DNA of 64,000 bases from Candidatus Flexifilum breve (GTDB lineage: Bacteria > Chloroflexota > Anaerolineae > Aggregatilineales > Phototrophicaceae), in NCBI GenBank assembly GCA_016717205.1, contig JADKGC010000003.1, positions 186,001-250,000 of the forward strand, written 5' to 3'. The position numbers and the translations under genes were made by a program. Shown one piece after another: positions 60,621 through 64,000 of this stretch (position 1 is the stretch's first letter; each line of letters begins with the position of its first letter). The notes below the pieces were generated by a model. The model was not told where the DNA came from and searched no databases. It saw nothing but the letters and a program-made list of their open reading frames with translations.

Positions 60621-62862
60621 TTAGGCAGTCACAGTGAATGCGCCTTCGAGCCCATCCGTCGAGTCAGGCCCAATCCAGACCTTGAATGCCCCCGGCTCGA
60701 CGCGATACTGCATGTCCAGGCCATGAAAACCTAATTCGCTGACAGGAATCTCAAAGCGCACCATCTGCTGTTCGTCCGCCGCCAACGTAATCCGCTGAAA
60801 GCCTTTCAGCTCCTTGACCGGGCGCGTCACCGAGCCGACCAGATCGCGCACATACAACTGCACCACTTCTGCGCCAGCGCGGTTGCTCGCATTGTGCACG
60901 GTGGCGGTCACCTGCAGCACACCGTCACGGGCGACCACAGGCGTCAGCACGGCGAGGTCGCTGTATTCAAACCGGGAATAGCTCAACCCTTCGCCGAACG
61001 CGAACAGCGGCGCATTGGATTCGTCGAGATAGGTCGAGCGGAACGGTTCGAAAAACTGTGTCGTGCCCGCGCCTTCGGCGGGGCGTCCGGTCGCTTTGTG
61101 CGCATAAAATACGGGGATCTGCCCTTCGGCGCGGGGAAAACTGGCCGTGAGCTTGCCTGACGGGTTGACTGCGCCGAACAAAACATCGGCGACCGCCTGC
61201 CCGGCGCGGATGCCGCCATGCCACGCCACCAGCAGCGCCGCTGATTTCTGCGCAATCTGCGGAATGACGAGCGGACGACCGCTCATCAACACCGTGATAA
61301 GCGGTTTACCAGTCGCCACGAGCGCATCGAACAGCGCCGGTTGGCTGCCGGGCAGACCGAGGTACACCCGCGAATGCGCTTCGCCGCTCATCGCCGCGCT
61401 TTCGCCGACGACCAGCACCACAACATCGGCCTGTTCGGCGGCCTGTACCGCCGCGGTCAGGTTCAGGTCATCCCCTTCGATGGAACAACCCTGCTCATAG
61501 ATCACCTGCGCGTCGTACTGCGCCAGCCCATGCAGCACAGTCTCCACCGCATAGGCTTGACTCGCCATCGACCATGTGCCGAGCAGATCCGCGCGGTTGT
61601 TTGCCAGCGGCCCGATCAGTGCGATGCGCTGCTGGCCGGCTGTCAGCGGCAGCACCTGCTCGTCATTCTTGAGCAGCACCAGCGACTGCTGCGCCACCGC
61701 CAACGCCAGCGCCTGAAATTCCGGAGCCATGAGCGTATTTTTGGCGAGCGTGGTGTCGAATTCGGCATGCTCGAACAGACCGAGGCTGAACTTCAACTGC
61801 AAGACGCGGCGCACCGCTTCATCGACCAGCGTGACGGGCACCTCGCCATCTCTGACCAGGCTCGCGAGGTGCTGATCATACGCACCGCTCTCCATGTCGA
61901 GATCCACACCCGCGAGGATGCTCAGTTTGGCCGCTTCCCGCAGGTCTGCCGCCACCCCGTGCTGCACCAGTTCGCCAATCGAGTTGTAGTCGCTGACCAC
62001 GACGCCGTTCCAGCCCCACTCATCGCGCAGCACAGTGCGCAGCAGGAAGGTATTACAGGTGCCCGGCACGCCCGCGATCTCGTTGAACGCGCTCATGACG
62101 CTGCCCGCGCCCGCGGCCAACGCCGCTTTGAACGGCGGGAGGTAAATGTCACGGAGCGTGCGCTCCGACAATTCGACCGAGTTATAGTCGCGCCCAGCTT
62201 CTGCCGCGCCATAGCCGACATAATGCTTGGGACACGCGGCGATGCGGTGACCGACCGGCAGATCGTCGGTTTGGAAGCCGCGCACCCGCGCGAGCGCCAT
62301 GGCCGTCCCCAGACACGGGTCTTCACCCGCGCCTTCGGCGATGCGTCCCCAGCGCGCATCACGCGCAATGTCGATCATCGGCGCGAAAATCCAGTCGATC
62401 CCCACGGTTGAGGCTTCAATCGCCGCAGCGCGCGCCGCCCGTTCCAACAGATCGGGATTCCAGGTGCAGGACTCCGCGAGTGGAATCGGGAAGACGGTGT
62501 GCAGCCCATGAATTACGTCGTGTCCAATGAGCATGGGAATTGCCAAGGCGCGATTCGTGCCGCGCTGTCCGCTGAATTTCGTGATTCACCATGCGCTCCG
62601 CCGAAATCGTTGCGCCTGCCTCACCTTTGCGGATCTTCTCGATGATACGGGGACTCACTTTGATCGGAAACTCGTACGTTTCGCCCTTCTGCTCGGCTAA
62701 CTTCTGCTCGCGGAACGCCTGATCCCAATCCATGGGTGCAAACGCGCTCAGCATCACTAACTGGCCAACTTTTTCCTCCAGCGTCATGCGCGCCAGCAAA
62801 TCGTCGATTTTTGCTTGGGTGACGGGGTCGGGTTGTCTGGCGTGGGACAAAAACTTGCTCAT
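60621..62862 (-). CDS. GH3 beta-glycosidase (one frameshift)
   Basis: A retaining exo-beta-glycosidase (beta-glucosidase or beta-xylosidase), about 746 residues after repair. The frame is broken at the CC of 62543-62544 (one base too many); removing it gives ESRLAIPMLIGHDVIHGLHTVFP. Domains: TIM barrel with nucleophile Asp in GVVVSDYNSIGEL and AACPKHYVGYG, alpha/beta sandwich with ALIGPLANNRADLLGTWS, and a C-terminal fibronectin type III-like domain. No signal peptide is seen, so it probably acts in the cytoplasm. It lies downstream, on the same strand, of a CUT1 permease that begins beyond the window, and may use the sugar it imports. Confidence 0.92.
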
Positions 62863-63275
62863 CGTCGTGTGTCTACTCCTCGGAGATGTGTCCGCATACC
62901 CTGATTATACGCTGAGCCACACCCTAATCCCGCTCAGGCTGAAACGTGAGCCGGGTTGCAGGCGAAGGGTGATGATCATGCAATATTCGTGCGGCGTGGG
63001 AAGTGGACGGGCAAACCCGTAACACGGGTTACCCAACGGGTTCTGGGGCGCTGCGGACACGATCAATCATGTCCCTACGAGAAAGCGCTGCTTGGACAGA
63101 GATGCGATTCAAAGAGTGTCCAATAACGTAATCATCTGTAGGGACGAGGCATGCCTTGTCCCTACAAATACCTCTCATTAAGATAACTGTCCACCGTTTT
63201 AGACACCCTCTTCATGGCGTCCCCTGCTCCTAGACCGCCTTCGCTCGTCTGTTTGTTACCAGCAAGCGCTGCGCT
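62863..63275. other. Intergenic region with several hairpins
   Basis: 413 bases between the permease and GH3 genes. It holds a 17-base hairpin AACCCGT-aac-ACGGGTT (63014-63030), an imperfect palindrome GGACACGAT/ATCATGTCC (63055-63074) and the 30-base hairpin at 63137-63166. These separate the transporter from GH3, which probably has its own promoter near 62870-62930. Confidence 0.45.
63137..63166. repeat. 30-base hairpin of the GTCCCTACA family
   Basis: Arms TGTAGGGACGAGGCA and its near complement, with one mismatch, form an almost perfect palindrome with the same inner GAGGCATGCC core as the copy at 12821. Confidence 0.65.
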
Positions 63276-64000
63276 CTAGTATTCCCAGTTACGCCGCAGC
63301 AGACGCGATTGCAGGAGTGTGATCACGAGGATGATCAGGAACAACACAATGCCCATCGCCGAGCCGTAGCCGAGCTGAAGCTCACCAAAGGCGACCTGCC
63401 ATTGATACACCGAGACAACAATCGTTGAATTGAGCGGACCGCCGGGTTTATCTGCACCCGAAGCCACCGTCATGATGTAGATTGGGCCGTAGACTTGCAG
63501 CGAATTGATGACGCCCGTGATGATCACAAACACGGTCGTGGGGCGCAGCAGCGGTAGCGTGATGCGCCGGAAGGTTTGCCAGCGCGTCGCGCCGTCCACA
63601 CGCGCCGCTTCATAGAATGTGGACGGGATCGCGCTCAAACCCGCCATGAAGATCACAATGTCGTAGCCGAGGTTCTTCCATACGGCGTAGATGATCACGG
63701 AGAACAGCGCCGTCGCGGGTGAACGCAAAAATGGCTGCTGCGGGAGCCCCGCCAGCGCAAACACCTGATTGAACAGGCCGTAGCGCGGCTGGTAAAAGCC
63801 GACCGACCAGATCAGCGCCGTCGCGATCACCGAGGTGACGACCGGGAGAAAGTACACGGTACGGAAAAAGCCCGCCAACCGTCCCGCCGCATTGATCGCC
63901 AGCGCGCACAGCAGCGCCAGCACAATCGAGAGCGGCATGTAGATCAGCGCGTACTTGAAGGTATTGACCAGCGAAGCGCGAAAGACGGAATCGTTGAACA
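63276..64000 (-). CDS. Carbohydrate ABC transporter permease (MalF/UgpA type), partial
   Basis: The gene enters from beyond base 64000; about 241 C-terminal residues are visible. It shows VFRASLVNTFKYALIYMPLSI typical of the second membrane segment region of UgpA proteins and the EAA loop IPSTFYEAARVDGATRWQTF. The end is LLQSRLLRRNWEY. The open frame continues upstream past the internal Met at 63938, so that Met is not the start. Probably the distal gene of an importer whose binding protein lies outside the window. Confidence 0.9.
   Translation of the reverse strand, partial: FNDSVFRASLVNTFKYALIYMPLSIVLALLCALAINAAGRLAGFFRTVYFLPVVTSVIATALIWSVGFYQPRYGLFNQVFALAGLPQQPFLRSPATALFSVIIYAVWKNLGYDIVIFMAGLSAIPSTFYEAARVDGATRWQTFRRITLPLLRPTTVFVIITGVINSLQVYGPIYIMTVASGADKPGGPLNSTIVVSVYQWQVAFGELQLGYGSAMGIVLFLIILVITLLQSRLLRRNWEY

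Overview
The window looks like a GC-rich chromosomal segment of a heterotrophic bacterium specialised in sugar uptake and plant-polysaccharide breakdown. Several traits recall Chloroflexota (Anaerolineae-like): many sugar ABC transporters, LacI regulators, glycoside hydrolases, and GC-rich hairpins between genes. No rRNA or tRNA gene is present to confirm this, so the taxonomic guess is an inference.

Layout. 1-12.5 kb (+): a probable D-apiose utilisation operon. It holds the end of a sugar-binding protein, a ribose-type ABC importer (permease, ATPase, permease), ApnL lactonase, a RuBisCO-like protein, OiaK kinase, ApnO oxidoisomerase, an unassigned beta-sandwich-type protein, an OiaC-like TIM barrel and an ApsD-like dehydrogenase. 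12.7-14.2 kb: an IS4-family element. 14.3-15.9 kb: a MerR regulator with a near-perfect operator/promoter, then a short-chain dehydrogenase. 16.0-20.2 kb: a lone cyclic-nucleotide-binding domain protein, a CehA/McbA-type PHP hydrolase and a DUF5054 protein. 20.6-25.0 kb (-): a huge secreted fusion (GH99-like, metallophosphoesterase, two DNRLRE/CBM96-like modules) beside an AT-rich gap. 25.7-32.7 kb (-): LacI, binding protein, two permeases and a GH31 glycosidase. 33-34 kb: an unknown membrane protein. 34.3-44.8 kb (+): LacI, binding protein, two permeases (one with an inserted SH3b-like domain), ATPase, a six-hairpin hydrolase, GT4 and a GH13_18 phosphorylase. 44.9-48.9 kb (-): zinc-less MDR dehydrogenase, Gfo/Idh oxidoreductase and GH36. 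49-51.4 kb (-): otsB-otsA. 51.8-53.6 kb: a membrane glycosyltransferase. 53.7-58.1 kb (+): LacI, binding protein and two permeases. 58.4-64 kb: a flavin-type oxidase-fold protein, a serine beta-lactamase-like hydrolase, GH3 and the start of another importer.

How the genes work together. Imported apiose would be oxidised to apionolactone, opened to apionate, oxidised and isomerised to 3-oxo-isoapionate, then either decarboxylated directly or phosphorylated and passed to the RuBisCO-like enzyme. The other clusters import oligosaccharides and split them in the cytoplasm with GH31, GH36, GH3, a phosphorylase and a six-hairpin enzyme. Only one of the three complete CUT1 transporters carries its own ATPase, so that ATPase may serve all of them. 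Each of the three LacI genes has a perfect palindrome at its own promoter.

Caution. Eight genes are frameshifted. In six of them one base added to or removed from a homopolymer run restores the frame, which points to sequencing or assembly error more than to gene decay. The 0.4-2 kb stretch is the worst.
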